Of a stretch of DNA of 64,000 nucleotides, positions 1 to 10,527 are shown one piece after another. The notes under the pieces were generated by a model, which searched no databases, was not told the origin of the DNA, and worked only from the letters and a program-made list of their open reading frames with translations. Source of the stretch: Stachybotrys elegans (taxonomy: Eukaryota > Ascomycota > Sordariomycetes > Hypocreales > Stachybotryaceae). The stretch covers positions 186,001 through 250,000 of the forward strand of contig JAGPNK010000025.1 in assembly GCA_020746835.1 (NCBI GenBank), given 5' to 3'. The stretch's first letter is position 1; every line of letters starts with the position of its first letter. The position numbers and the translations under genes were made by a program.

Positions 1-290
1 TTACTTGACAGGAGACCCACAACGCTGCCAGAAGCTGGTGGACAATATCCAGAGTACATTTGAAGCACTAGAAGATATTGTGTACGGTTAAAACTGCTGT
101 CCTGCGTGTACCTCAAGGCCTGCATTTACAAAGGCCCAGTCGGTGGCGGTCAAAGAGTTCTCGGAGAGTTCTACCCCCAGGAACGATTCTAGGTGTAGTC
201 TCGTTAGCGAGGACATCTATGAGGATGCCACCGTCTTCCGGCCCGAGCGATGGTCTTCTGCCATTGATGCTGGTGTTCGGATTCCGACAG
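1..290 (+). pseudogene. Cytochrome P450 remnant (C-terminal part)
   Basis: Three reading frames together spell pieces of a microsomal fungal P450. One frame gives YLTGDPQRCQKLVDNIQSTF and then YLKACI near position 110-130. A second gives VLPPGTILGVVSLA around 172-210. A third gives EDIYEDATVFRPERW around 210-255. These match, in order, the region before the ExxR helix, the proline-rich beta segment and the PERF/FRPERW region. A TAA stop at about position 90 and at least two frame changes separate them, and the heme-binding FxxGxxxCxG motif is not found downstream. The fragment runs off the left window edge, so the original length is unknown. It is a decayed monooxygenase, not a working gene. 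Confidence 0.72.
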
Positions 291-373
291 CAATTATCCC
301 GAGTAGAGGACGAGGGAATTTTATCGGCGACTTTTCGGCCCGACCACCGAGGCGAGTAGTAGGGGATGAAATA

Positions 374-381
374 TATAAATA
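374..381 (+). promoter_or_regulatory. Candidate TATA box of the lipocalin-like gene
   Basis: The sequence TATAAATA lies about 80 bp upstream of the ATG at 460, a usual distance for an ascomycete core promoter. It is the only TATA-like word in this short gap. Assignment is by position and sequence only. Confidence 0.4.
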
Positions 382-459
382 CATGTGCTTCTTGCAAGTC
401 TTATTGTAACAAGCTACAAATTCCGACGTACACTGCCAAGATACCACCCTTACCTTACT

Positions 460-930
460 ATGAAGCTACTTTTCTTTGCTGCCCTACTACCGTTTGGCCG
501 TTTGGTGGGCGCTCTAGCGAGGCCAAATCGCGTGGCCGGTGTATGGGGTCTCGTCAATGCTACATTCATAGTCAACAACGAAGTTGCCGAGTCTCCATAT
601 GGAGACAATCCACACGGCATGATTTCGCTCACCGAGACTGGGTGGTTCGTTGAGCAGATCAATAGCGTTGACCGCAACAACAGCGCAACAGAAACGGTTG
701 GCTTTGGCATATCTGGTTCATACAACACAGACGAAAACGGAGATTTGCTCAATCAAACAGTCTTGGGATGTACCAATCCCGACTTTATAGGGGATGTACG
801 CTATCCAGCCCAGCTGTGGTTTGATGTCGCTCAAGACGGACAGACAATGCAGGAGCGATTTGTGAGAGACGAGACGACTACTATATATTTTCTCTGGGCG
901 CGACTAGATTTAAGTAACCGGCCCAGCTAA
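460..930 (+). CDS. Secreted lipocalin-like domain protein
   Basis: The product is 156 residues. The ATG at 460 is chosen because it starts a clean signal peptide (MKLLFFAALLPFGRLVGALA); an upstream in-frame start at 385 would bury it. The mature part opens with GVWGLVNATFIVN, followed by PYGDNPHGMISLTETGWFVEQ. This is the pattern of the lipocalin-like domain (Pfam Lipocalin_5), in which a GTW strand is followed by a PFG-x-P-G loop. Family members in fungi are small extracellular or tailoring proteins of mostly unknown ligand. A possible N-glycosylation site (NAT) follows the first strand. The C-terminal strands are short and the ORF ends in a basic non-domain tail, so the 3' end may be eroded or spliced. 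Function beyond ligand binding cannot be stated. Confidence 0.65.
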   Translation: MKLLFFAALLPFGRLVGALARPNRVAGVWGLVNATFIVNNEVAESPYGDNPHGMISLTETGWFVEQINSVDRNNSATETVGFGISGSYNTDENGDLLNQTVLGCTNPDFIGDVRYPAQLWFDVAQDGQTMQERFVRDETTTIYFLWARLDLSNRPS

Positions 931-1041
931 GTGACAGGTATCTTTGCCTTGGAAAGCAGCCCGAATGAGAGTGTCTACCCTTGTGAATGAACATATCTAC
1001 GGTAGGGGCCTAACATTTTGTGCGTTGTCCTGTTTATATTA

Positions 1042-1479
1042 ATGCTACGCTGTGGTGTTGCATCGATACTACGCTCTTTATGTATTTTGTGGCAAACCAT
1101 TGTCCAGATCGTCATGTCTGAGGCAATGGCTAGATCATGCAGCGGCAGAGTTTTTGTCATGTCTGCCCGGCCTACAGCACTCCGTTATTATGGAACTGGT
1201 CCACCAGGGATAAACAACGACGGCAGTATCTGGAATAAGGTAGAATGGCCTGCACTGAAGGCTGGGGGAAAGGTAACTGAGCTCGTCGCAACCGATGCGA
1301 GCAATCCGAACATTAAAAAAACACTCAGACTCTCTGATCTTACGGTGATAGGAGATTACACGGGACCAGATCCACGTCTACGGGAGGGGATGCTCGTCAA
1401 GAGGGATACATGCCTGGCCAATTTACAGTACCAAGCACCTCGGGACGATTGGTTTGGATCAGGCCGTCGAAGTGGTTAG
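1042..1479 (+). CDS. Unidentified ORF, possibly a gene fragment
   Basis: This open frame encodes about 145 residues from the first ATG. Residues after about 40 look protein-like (YYGTGPPGINNDGSIWNKVE, then a K/T/D-rich hydrophilic stretch), whereas the N-terminal 40 residues look like translated non-coding DNA. I do not recognise the family. It may be an internal exon of a broken gene, because no good start context or signal peptide is visible and both neighbours (P450 remnant, chitinase carcass) are themselves decayed. Confidence 0.25.
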   Translation: MLRCGVASILRSLCILWQTIVQIVMSEAMARSCSGRVFVMSARPTALRYYGTGPPGINNDGSIWNKVEWPALKAGGKVTELVATDASNPNIKKTLRLSDLTVIGDYTGPDPRLREGMLVKRDTCLANLQYQAPRDDWFGSGRRSG

Positions 1480-1829
1480 CCCGGCATTTACGGGAAAGCT
1501 GTATCGTTTCACTCTTGCGTGATAATCTATGCAGACATCCGATAAGTGCAAAGAGATCAGTGACTTACATGTGTAGTGAAATAAATAGCAAGCTGGAATT
1601 ACTTCCCATTACAATCAAGACGCTATGCAAAGTGGTAAAGGTCTTTCTACGTGTGGGTGGAGTTGTTAAGGCCCATCATCTCACGTCACTTGAGCTGTTG
1701 GTTGTTAAATTAGCATTTATGGACATACCCCGCCCTAGCTGGAAGAAGTAGAAATTCAGCCGTTCACCCGGAAATGAACCACAAGCAACTCTACTTTGTT
1801 CATTCTCCCCAATCTGCGTGTCACCCATC

Positions 1830-3243
1830 ATGTGGGAGGGCTATTGTTTCCACAGGAGTCTGTACGACTACCGTAACGGGGTCATTACTGAAGAAAACAG
1901 ACTACGCAACACTTTGGCCCACATCTTTACTGGTATTCGTCGCGATGAAGAAGGGCCTTCCGCGACTTACAGAGATACCGAGATTGCATCCTTATCACTC
2001 CGCGACATGGTTAGTGCTGTTGTCGTGATTTGCATGCGCGACGATGATGAGTTTCGCGTACCCGATGGTTTGCTCTCCTACCTGACATAGTCAGTTCGCT
2101 CTAACATTACTTACAGAGTTACAGGAACGGTTGGTTGAGGCAATCATGGCAAGCAAAGCGCTGTCGCTGGATGATCTGAGACGAATGGATCAACAAGCTG
2201 ATAAGGGTATACTTGGTGATCCGCGGCTCTATCAGATACTTGTAGCGGCAGCCTTCCAAGCAGGCAATCGCCTTCTTGTTCGGCAGATGATTCACGCTGC
2301 ACCACCACCGCCAGGCGTTTCCATCTTGTTTGCTGGTGTCAGAGCGGTGAAATCCACATTCGGCGGAATTAGCGGCTACGGTCATGCGGCTCTCTCGGGC
2401 CAGGATGACAATGGCTGCGATCTCTTTGTAGATCTGATCAACGCAGGATGGGCTGTTCCTCACCCGGATATGGCTGTCTGGCCTATTTACAGCCAGTCAA
2501 TCCAGGCTGGCAAGGCCTTGATGAATACTCTTGTTCAGCACAACGTGGCGATTGACGAGAGGCCTGCAATCTGCGCTATTAGCAGCCAGAACCTCGATAT
2601 GCTGGACTTTGCACTACAAATTCATACGCCCACTGACGAAAAGACCCAATTTTACCTGTTGCTTTACGCTGCACAGTGGCCAGCTCCGCCTGAGAGGCTT
2701 AAATACCTCGAGATACTTTGGAACCACGGTGTGCATACCCTTAACTGGAGACTTACTGAAATAAAGGTAGCTGTTAGGTCTCCAGATGAGATTACATGGG
2801 AAAAAACTGCGTTGCATGTGGCGGTTCAGGCTGACGATGCTGAAATGGTGGAGTGGCTCATACAGCGAGGGGCAAAGACTTTCCGTGACAAATACGGGAA
2901 GAACCCGTTCGAATATGCGAAGCTGAGGGGAAACAAAGACGTTTTGGCAGTCTTTGAACGGTATCCTGATTGCCAAAGCACGACCTTCCTGAGTATGACT
3001 TTGGCTTCCCGACAAGAAGCTAAATATGCATCGGGGGATAAGACTAGTGGGAGATGGGCAAGCACAGCTCTTTCTTCTTCAATAGTCTTTATCATCATTT
3101 ATATGCACTTGCTGCATCTAAGCCTATGCCCTCTAAGTCTGAGACGCTGGCCTGGCTGTGGATGTGAAAGTCGGCCGGTAGCCGGGGATAGAAACGCAAT
3201 ATTCGTAGTTCCTGTAAAGCCCAGTACCTACGATTGGGATTAG
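1830..3243 (+). CDS. Ankyrin-repeat protein
   Basis: Model: exons 1830-2067 and 2117-3243, 454 residues. The 49-nt intron has GT at 2068, a CTAAC branch site at 2101 and AG at 2116; splicing joins ...RVPDG to ELQERLVEAIM in frame. The N-terminal 130 residues are an alpha-helical leader. Degenerate ankyrin-like helices follow, and one clear repeat starts near ALHVAVQADDAEMVEWLIQR and continues into DKYGKNPFEYAKLRGNKDVL. Ankyrin repeats mediate protein binding; the partner is unknown. The last 60 residues (after the AST-rich segment) contain a hydrophobic stretch and then basic sequence, which may be a membrane tail or an artefact of a missed 3' intron. The start codon could lie further upstream, because the frame is open back to 1752. 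Confidence 0.6.
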
Positions 3244-4855
3244 CTAGCTCCTGAGGTTGACGGGTAGATTCGCTTACAGTTATTCAACACTGCAGGGTTC
3301 CAGGCAACAAATCTGGGATGGCCAACGCCAAATTTATCCTCGATAATGCGACATAGGTTATCGACCCCTGTGAAGATTATCAGCGTATTTCTTTAAGCGG
3401 CCGGCTGCATGCTTACTGTGCATCCACAAGCACAGCCTTTAGCATAGCCCAGGCACAGCCTTCAGCATAGCCCCACAATAGCAATCGAGTTAGGCCATCA
3501 GACTTGCTAAAACCAAGCCACATTTGCTCAGCCTCTAATCACTTTTGCCTCTTAAAAGCGAGCCATGAGTGTTGCACGTGCATTTATTTTCTTCTCTCTC
3601 TTTGCAGCAGGCACTAGTCATCGCGGAGACCCTATCTGGGGTACTAAACCCAACTGGCAACCCTCCCTGAGATAAAGACTCCATGTGACAAGGACCAGCA
3701 GCTCATGTATAAAGAGTTCAATGATAACGAATATCTTAGGCCATTCCGGACCGCCAAACGCTGCGATTTATGCAATAACTTATAACTTCAAACCCAGGAT
3801 AGTTGGTGGTTATATTCTGCAAACTCGTGCTGCCTTCGATTTTAAACCCGCGCATCTTGAAGCATCAGCTTCAAGCTGCTCTTATTGTTCCATTCTCATG
3901 ATAGCAATCCAACAATTTGAGTCCGAAATATACGACCTGTCAGGTTCTGTGGCTCTGATTTATGCTCGAGGACCAGCCGATCGTCCACCTCATACGTTGT
4001 CGCTTGAGATATACTTCAAAGATTCACGTCCGGAGCTTGAGTTAGAACTGCATGCTCAGAGTTTTTATGGTACGTACTCTATTGCCGCAATCTTTTACAG
4101 CCCTTCGGCGTCTTGTTCTTCCAGCTTCGAATGTACATGTCCTTCCTGTGTAGGGCACTGACAACTGGAATGCAGGATCGACACAGTATACATATCTAAA
4201 CTCGGGAATCTCCTTGTCTCCCAAGGAACGCCCCGCTTCGCCTTGAATCAAGGCTATCTTTTTGTCCCACTTCTATTCGGAGATCCTTGACAGTATAACG
4301 GCGGCTTTGTCTTCCCTTTGATATCGACTATCGTTCTCAGAAATCCTCTAATTGTCTTCATGGTAGCTGCATTCAAAAGACCTGATTTCTTATTACGAGA
4401 CAAATAAAATCTAATCGGATAATTTGAATCAGATTTAATAGGTAATGAATAGCCCTTGCTTAGAATGAATTATTGCACTCCTGCGGCACAGCCACCACCG
4501 CAATGGTCCCGCATCAGCTGGCGTGCCTACTGAAAGTAGAAATTGGTCTATGTGACAAGGTGGCTGCAGATGGCATTGCAGCAGGGCTGTGTGTCTTGGC
4601 CAGATGCAGAAGCATTGCCTCTCTTTCGCCCTATAAATATTGATTCGATCTGCCCATTTCCTCTGCGTTGTTGTGCACTTTATCCCTTTTCTACGTCAAC
4701 CATTACTCTAACCACTTTTTGCATTGCACTGAATCGTTTCAACGGCCTTTCCAGTTATCAACTTTCACGGAGCTGACATAACTACCGTATTTGATTGAAT
4801 CGGCATACAAATTCTTGTCTTGAATTAAAGATCCCAGAAGCAAAGTGATTTAAGG
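3244..4855. other. Intergenic spacer
   Basis: No convincing gene is visible. A short imperfect direct repeat (CACAGCCTTNAGCATAGCCC, twice) lies at 3431-3475. An open frame at 3685-4161 has no recognisable domain and begins with GTG, so it is not called. The last 250 bp are pyrimidine-rich and hold a TATA-like word at 4632, and probably form the promoter and leader of the next gene. Confidence 0.5.
4632..4639 (+). promoter_or_regulatory. Candidate TATA box of the membrane protein gene
   Basis: TATAAATA is followed by a CT-rich tract (about 4650-4760), a common arrangement at fungal transcription starts, and lies about 220 bp before the ATG at 4856. Confidence 0.4.
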
Positions 4856-6472
4856 ATGGAAACCACAAACTGGCAATCAGAACCTGACGGACGAGGGACA
4901 TTCTCCCTCATCTCCTCCTGCATTATTACCCTTGTCTTCTGTGTCTGGTCCGCTTTGCATCTCAACGTCCCGCCACCAAATACTTCAAGCAAGAGACGGG
5001 CATTAGAGAAAACATACTGGGTCATCTATGGCATATTCGCGCCCGAACTTGTTGTCGCGACAGCTGCATCGCAGTACATCGCCGCGCGGTGGCTGTTGAG
5101 GGAAATTGAAAAGGATAATGAATATAAGAAGCAGAAGACAGCGGAATCGGAGAGTGAAATTTGGGCTATGACGCAGTGCTTCAACGCTGTGATGGGCGGT
5201 CTAACGGTCACCATTCCACAAGGAAGGTTTACACTGTCTGCCGAGGGAGCGCGTCTATTATCATTCATTGATGCTCTTCCGACTGTCACTGCATCCCAAA
5301 TACAAGACAAGAGCAAAGCTGACGGACTCGCAAAGTCTGTTGTCTGCATCCAAGCAGCGTGGATGATGGCGCAGGTCATCACTCGTCTTATCAGTGGCCT
5401 TCCCGTATCCCTTCTCGAAATCAACACCTGCGGCCACGTCATCTGCGCCCTGTTCCTGTATCTGCTTTGGTGGAACAAGCCCTTGGATCTTCAAGATCCG
5501 TTGATACTTGAGGACTCGGCATTTGAAGAGATGCTTCCCTTCATGTTCACCTCCTCTCAAATTGGAGCCGATAGCAAGACTGGCATAAGCAAAGTTCGAT
5601 GCCTGCGCTACGTCGGCCCGGCAGAAGTCGATCAACCACAGGAGCTGAGGCAGGATAGCACTCTCATCTACTCTGAGATATCCATTGGATCTACTGGCCT
5701 AGGTAATCTGAGTGAGTTTTTGGGGCGAAAGGCATCGTTCGGTGGAAAAGACCGTACGTACCTATTCAAGGTATGCGAAGGCGAGATTAGTTCACAATGT
5801 TTATCCTACTTTGCGGATGAATACCAGTGCCTGCGATTACGCCATGGAGAGGTGTATTGTAGACAATTCATGGCGACGCAGCAAGTATCCGGCGGACATT
5901 TCAGTACGGAATATCTGTCTCTGATCATCAAAGGCGCGGATAGAATATGGACAGAGTTAGCGGCAAGGCCTTCGTACGCACGATACTATTTCACGGCTTC
6001 TCCAACAATCAAGTCTTACTATATCGGCGAGACTGACTACCTTATCAAAAGCGCGCCCAACTTTCCTTCATTAACGAATCTGTCTTTGGGACAAGTCAAC
6101 ATCAGCCGCGACACGCTCCGCTATGTCTTTGGGTTTACTGCCATGGCATATGGTAGCCTCCATCTCTCTGGTTGGAACCATCATTTTCCTTCAAGGGCTG
6201 AACGAATGCTCTGGGTAGTCTCGTCCATTACCATCGCCGGCTCTGGCATGGTACTGTGGGCGTTCTTTGCTATAAGAAAAGTGTTACGCAAGACGCCTCC
6301 GGTTCAAGACAAGCCTGATCCTGTGCTCAAGTGGGTTTACTATGGCATCATATTTGTGTTGGTACTTGTCCGCGTGTTTCTGGTCGTGGAGGCTTTTATC
6401 AGTCTCCGAAATGCGCCGACCTTGCTGTATACTACGCCGGAGTGGTCTGATTTCTTTCCTCACCTGAGCTGA
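4856..6472 (+). CDS. Fungal polytopic membrane protein of unknown function
   Basis: This is a single uninterrupted frame of 538 residues. It belongs to a large family of fungal hypothetical membrane proteins recognised by the N-terminal block GTFSLISSCIITLVFCVWSA followed by LHLNVP, a basic linker, and a second helix ending in EL(V)VATAASQYIAARWLL. Further hydrophobic segments lie near residues 165-205, 425-470 and 490-520. The middle third is a soluble, charged region. The family has no assigned biochemical role. The start is supported by the conserved N-terminal block 14 residues after the ATG. The frame shows no damage, unlike the chitinase carcass that begins less than 100 bp downstream. 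Confidence 0.75.
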   Translation: METTNWQSEPDGRGTFSLISSCIITLVFCVWSALHLNVPPPNTSSKRRALEKTYWVIYGIFAPELVVATAASQYIAARWLLREIEKDNEYKKQKTAESESEIWAMTQCFNAVMGGLTVTIPQGRFTLSAEGARLLSFIDALPTVTASQIQDKSKADGLAKSVVCIQAAWMMAQVITRLISGLPVSLLEINTCGHVICALFLYLLWWNKPLDLQDPLILEDSAFEEMLPFMFTSSQIGADSKTGISKVRCLRYVGPAEVDQPQELRQDSTLIYSEISIGSTGLGNLSEFLGRKASFGGKDRTYLFKVCEGEISSQCLSYFADEYQCLRLRHGEVYCRQFMATQQVSGGHFSTEYLSLIIKGADRIWTELAARPSYARYYFTASPTIKSYYIGETDYLIKSAPNFPSLTNLSLGQVNISRDTLRYVFGFTAMAYGSLHLSGWNHHFPSRAERMLWVVSSITIAGSGMVLWAFFAIRKVLRKTPPVQDKPDPVLKWVYYGIIFVLVLVRVFLVVEAFISLRNAPTLLYTTPEWSDFFPHLS

Positions 6473-6569
6473 GTTAGTGTAGCACACAGATGGCATAAAC
6501 GAATAATCAGTTCTGTGAAGGCCCTCACCCACACTGGATATTGTGCTAATTGTAACACACATCCAGATA

Positions 6570-9500
6570 TCCAGGCGCCCCAGATCGAGGTGGAAATGAA
6601 TGGAGAGACACTGGGAACTACGTGGCCTTGCTAGCAGCCATGCGCCCCAGATTCGATGCTGATCCCGAGGGTTGAGGAATATCCTTTGCTGCTCCAGCCT
6701 CCTACTGGTACCTTCGGTGGTTCGACATTCAACGCATGATGCTCTATGTCAACTGGGTGAACCTCATGTCCTATGATCTTCACGGTAGCTGGGACACCGA
6801 AGAAAGCTATGTCGGGAATATTGTCAGCTCTCATACGAATCTTACCGAAATCCAGGATGCACTTGAGCTTCTCTGGAGGAATAACGTGCCTGCATATCAA
6901 GTCAATCTCGGAATCGAGTTTTACGGGCGAAGTTTCGAGCTCGCAGACTCCAAGGGCAACCGACCTGGCTGCAGACAGAATGGGCCAGCCGATCAAGGGC
7001 CATGCACTGGCCAGGCTGGCGTATTATCATATGAAGAGGTAGAGCAGCTTGTCAAAAGGTACCATCTCAATGTTGTTTACGACGAGGAAGCTGGTGTCAA
7101 GTACCTATCGTGGAGCAGTGAGTAGAGCTCGGACTTGAACTTGCGAACACTCTCCCGACAACCCGCTTCACAAGAGGATCAATGGATTGCCTACAACGAC
7201 AAAGAGACATTGCAGCAAAAGGTCAAGTATGCTAACGAGCGCGGGCTCGGTGACTTGATGATCTGGGCCATTGACTTAGATGACAAAGAGAATTCTGCGC
7301 TAGATGCGCTCCTCCAACCTGATGGACTAGGAAAGTTTGCTAAACAAAACGGTGTCAAAAGTACCCTGGGGGACTGGGTTCGGCAAGGTCCACAATGTGA
7401 GCCTGAAACCTGTTCAGAGAAGCCGACATGCTCTAAGCCGGGTTACGTGATCCATAGACACGACATCGACTGCCCCAAGAAGGGTGAGCGGCGCCACATT
7501 TGCTGCGATAGGAGGTACATGTCAGACGAGTCGCAATGTGCGTGGAACGACGGCATCATTGACGAGCTGTTCGGCCTTCCGCACGGGTTTGACTGCACTG
7601 CCTCTGGCTGTCCCAGCGATACACTTCTTATGGCAGAGAATGATCGTTATTGGATAGAATACCCAGATGATGCTGACGCTAGCGATTCACGATGTCTTCT
7701 TGGAGGTAATGCCAAATACTGTTGCAAGATCGCAAGTGCCACGCTGCCAGCCTGTTACTACATCAGCATACACAAGCTGACCTCTTATCTCTTCTAGAAC
7801 GACAAACTGGCTTACGATGTGCGCAAGCCAGATGAGGGAAGCTGTGATTATAAACTTAGCGGGGGCTTGCTGGATACCCAAGCATCCCTCGGACGAGGAG
7901 AAAGCCAATATGTGCGGAGACGGTGAGTTCCCGCACCAGTCATCAGATAATGGAACGCTTGTCTCACGATTGACTAGGAAAATATTTCTTGGCGTATATC
8001 GCAGGTAAGAAACCCAGTAAAGTTTACCATGATCGAAACTGACGCTCGGACTTCTACGTCACTGCAGCTACTGGAAGGAAGAGTATCAGCCAGTCTCTTG
8101 CCCCAACGAGACTCCCAAGGATGCCTGCTACTTTCCAGGAAGTCAAGATATAAAGGACGTTGACGAGCGGTGTGCAACGTACTACTCATGTGCCAAGGGC
8201 GCATTCGCTGTCGATGGATCACCCTTTACTCTTCCAAACGGGGTCGGCTGTGCTTCTGCGTCTGGATATAGCGAGTGGCTTACTAATTTACCCACAAAGC
8301 CACTCTGTTGTAAAGCAGACAAACTGGAGATAGTGAGTCCTGATGCCGTCCCTAGTGTCACAGTGAACTGACATGAAAACCCCCCAGGAAACTAAGAATG
8401 TGCCTGTCCGTTTGGAGTAAGCCCCCCGCCCCCCCCAAAGAGGTCATTCACAATTCATACTAACTGGTCGAAGCTGGCTTTTCCCTGGTGATACGTCAGA
8501 AAGCGACGAGGAAGTCTTCAACTTACAAGTCAAGGCGGAAGAAGGGGCGAGTACAGATGCTGATAACAATGCTTTTGGGTTTGTGATCATGTCCGGGCCT
8601 AAAAAGGACCTCATCAGTCTTGACAAGCGAGATGGCTCTCATTGGGAGCTTTTTGATTGCGCAAATCATGACAGTCGCCAAACCATTCGAGCTGTCTGCA
8701 TGGATACGGGCCCTGAGGGCAACTGTGGGGATATTTACATTGGTCAAGTTGCCGAGACCGTCGTTGAGCTTCCGCCAGGATGTGGAGCTGGTCGCTACGC
8801 AGTGGCCGTCAAGCTCGAACCATCTGAGAACCAGACTATGCCTGCTCATATCGAGTCAAAAGTTAGCAGGCGAAGGTCATTCGCTCCTCGCATGTACGAC
8901 TTCACCTTTGACTATGACTTTTCGCCCATTCACGCTCGTGACAAGTCAGACGTGCGTGTCCGGATCGATTTTGCTAGCGAGCCGGGATATTGGGGAGAGG
9001 TTGTGAATAAAGCCCCCGGGAGGAGAAAGCGCAGTCTTGGAGAGATGCACGAGATAGTGAAGAGAGACCATGAGGGATCGGTGAGTTACAGCTGGCATCA
9101 TATGCTCTTGTGTTACAGCGCGAATTCTCCTAACTTTTTTCTGTTTATAGTGGCCGTCGTATCTCCATGAGGTTTTTCGCATAAAAAAGAGAGAGACCCC
9201 TAAGCACCAGCTCGATGATTTCCACAAGCGCTGGTTCTCGAGCGACTTGGGGGACTGGATTGATAAAATTCGAGAAGTCGACCTGAACTACGACATTGTC
9301 TATCACAGAGTCCATGTAAGAACAAAGGTTGACGCATCCACATCGAATTTAACAATTGTTAGGAACACCATGAGTGGGACATATTCGACGAATCGATCCA
9401 GTGTGTTAATTATAGGTAAGCCTTTCCGCCTTATTCGTGTGCCAGGCGTGTGCCAGGCGTGCTGATGTATGCTTCCAGAGCATCTATGAAGTCATGGATC

Positions 9501-9907
9501 GAACTCGACGTAGATATTGAAGTTGTAGCAACACTCTCCCTCATCGTGAGCTTTCTCCCTTTCGAGGATCGTACCACAACTGACACGCGAGGACAGGGTG
9601 ATCTGGCCACCCCCAAGACCTGGGACCAAAAAGGTTTACTGTTTAGAACCAAAGGCAGCATGAGGAGCAAGCTCGCCATGGTGGCCAATGCGGAGCTCAT
9701 CTTAACTACTGATCCTTTTGAGCTCTTTGGAGCTGAGAATTTTGGCTTGACATCTTCAGTACCAGGCATTGTGACGATTGGACCCAACTTGCGCATCATC
9801 GGTGTAAGTGAGCCCAGAGCAACTCATGCTTTTGTCACCAGAGAATCGCCATTGACCTCTGGCATTGGGTATTTAGTCAATCGATGGCATTGCAACGTTG
9901 AACATGT
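6570..9907 (+). pseudogene. Killer-toxin-like GH18 chitinase (subgroup C type), truncated at both ends
   Basis: The remains begin with YPGAPDRGGNEWRDTGNYVA, the segment directly after the GH18 DxxDxDxE motif. Signal peptide, LysM/chitin-binding modules and the catalytic motif itself are missing. An in-frame TGA (near 6673) precedes GISFAAPASYWYLRWFDIQ and VNLMSYDLHGSWD, a standard GH18 barrel strand. Exon joins still work at 7118-7174 (giving YLSWSKDQWIAYND), 9316-9362 and 9415-9477. The Cys-rich stretch at 7400-7730 is readable; about 7800-8450 is frame-shifted. The family's C-terminal modules resume at 8530 (ISLDKRDGSHWE...), run through FELFGAENFGLTSSVPGIV, and stop at 9907, short of the usual end. 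In this family the chitinase acts on fungal cell walls. This copy cannot encode a catalytic enzyme. Confidence 0.85.
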
Positions 9908-9997
9908 AAGTATTTACATATGTCAAATAGGGCGTCGGGGTCGTCGGGCATCGTCGTCGGCGTCATCGGACGCTTCGGCCACTACTCCGAAACAATA

Positions 9998-10138
9998 TCA
10001 CTATCGTGATAAGCGCCTTGTTCCCGCTTTTGCAATAACCGCACAGCCCTTGAGTCAATAGTCTGTAAAAAGCTACTGTACTATTGTGATAAGGGCACCT
10101 GTTATCCGCTTATGATGGCACAGCCCTTGCGCTAATGT
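9998..10138. repeat. Diverged tandem duplication of about 57 bp
   Basis: Two copies are visible, 10000-10060 and 10081-10138. Both run CTAT(C/T)GTGATAAG..., then a CCGCTT core, then CACAGCCCTTG, and end in (T)AAT. They differ by several substitutions and small indels. They lie just past the point where chitinase homology is lost. Confidence 0.5.
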
Positions 10139-10527
10139 AATCAAGCAGCAGTAGCAATTCAGATGTTGGGAGACGGTAAGACAGCTTCAAGACATGCGGC
10201 GCGCAAATCCACCCCCGCAAATAGACAGCCGTTATGAAGCAGGAATGTGGGATTTCCCGTTCGTGTGCCCCAATGGGATACATACCAGCGACTTCGAGGA
10301 GGCTCCTTGGCCTGACTTATAGAGGCAGACTAGCTGGCAGCCCTTGATATGCAAGGATTTCAGATTGGTACAAGACACTGCCCACTTAGAACAAGCCAAG
10401 CCGATCAAAGATTCAGGAAACCGCTAGGAGGGACAAGCGAAGAATCTAGTTTGCTAAGCAGCCATGAACTTGTACTTGAAAACATGCTTGCCGAAACACC
10501 CAAGTTAGAGTAGATAGAGGCGCTCAT
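10139..10527. other. Spacer holding SINE-like copy A
   Basis: Apart from repeat copy A no coding signal is seen. The remainder is unique-looking non-coding DNA between the chitinase carcass and the 3' end of the next gene. Confidence 0.5.
10246..10330 (+). repeat. SINE-like repeat, copy A (5' part)
   Basis: The sequence starts TGTGGGATTTCCCGTTCGTG and continues CCCCAATGGGATACATACCA, GCGACTTCGAGGAGGCTCC and ATAGAGGCA. It aligns with the first two-thirds of the full copy at 51258-51394 and then diverges. It sits about 340 bp past the broken 3' end of the chitinase carcass. Confidence 0.75.

Noticed and set aside
3685..4161. 158-residue open frame
   Set aside because: Starts with GTG, no domain, unusual composition, no promoter or splice evidence; probably chance.
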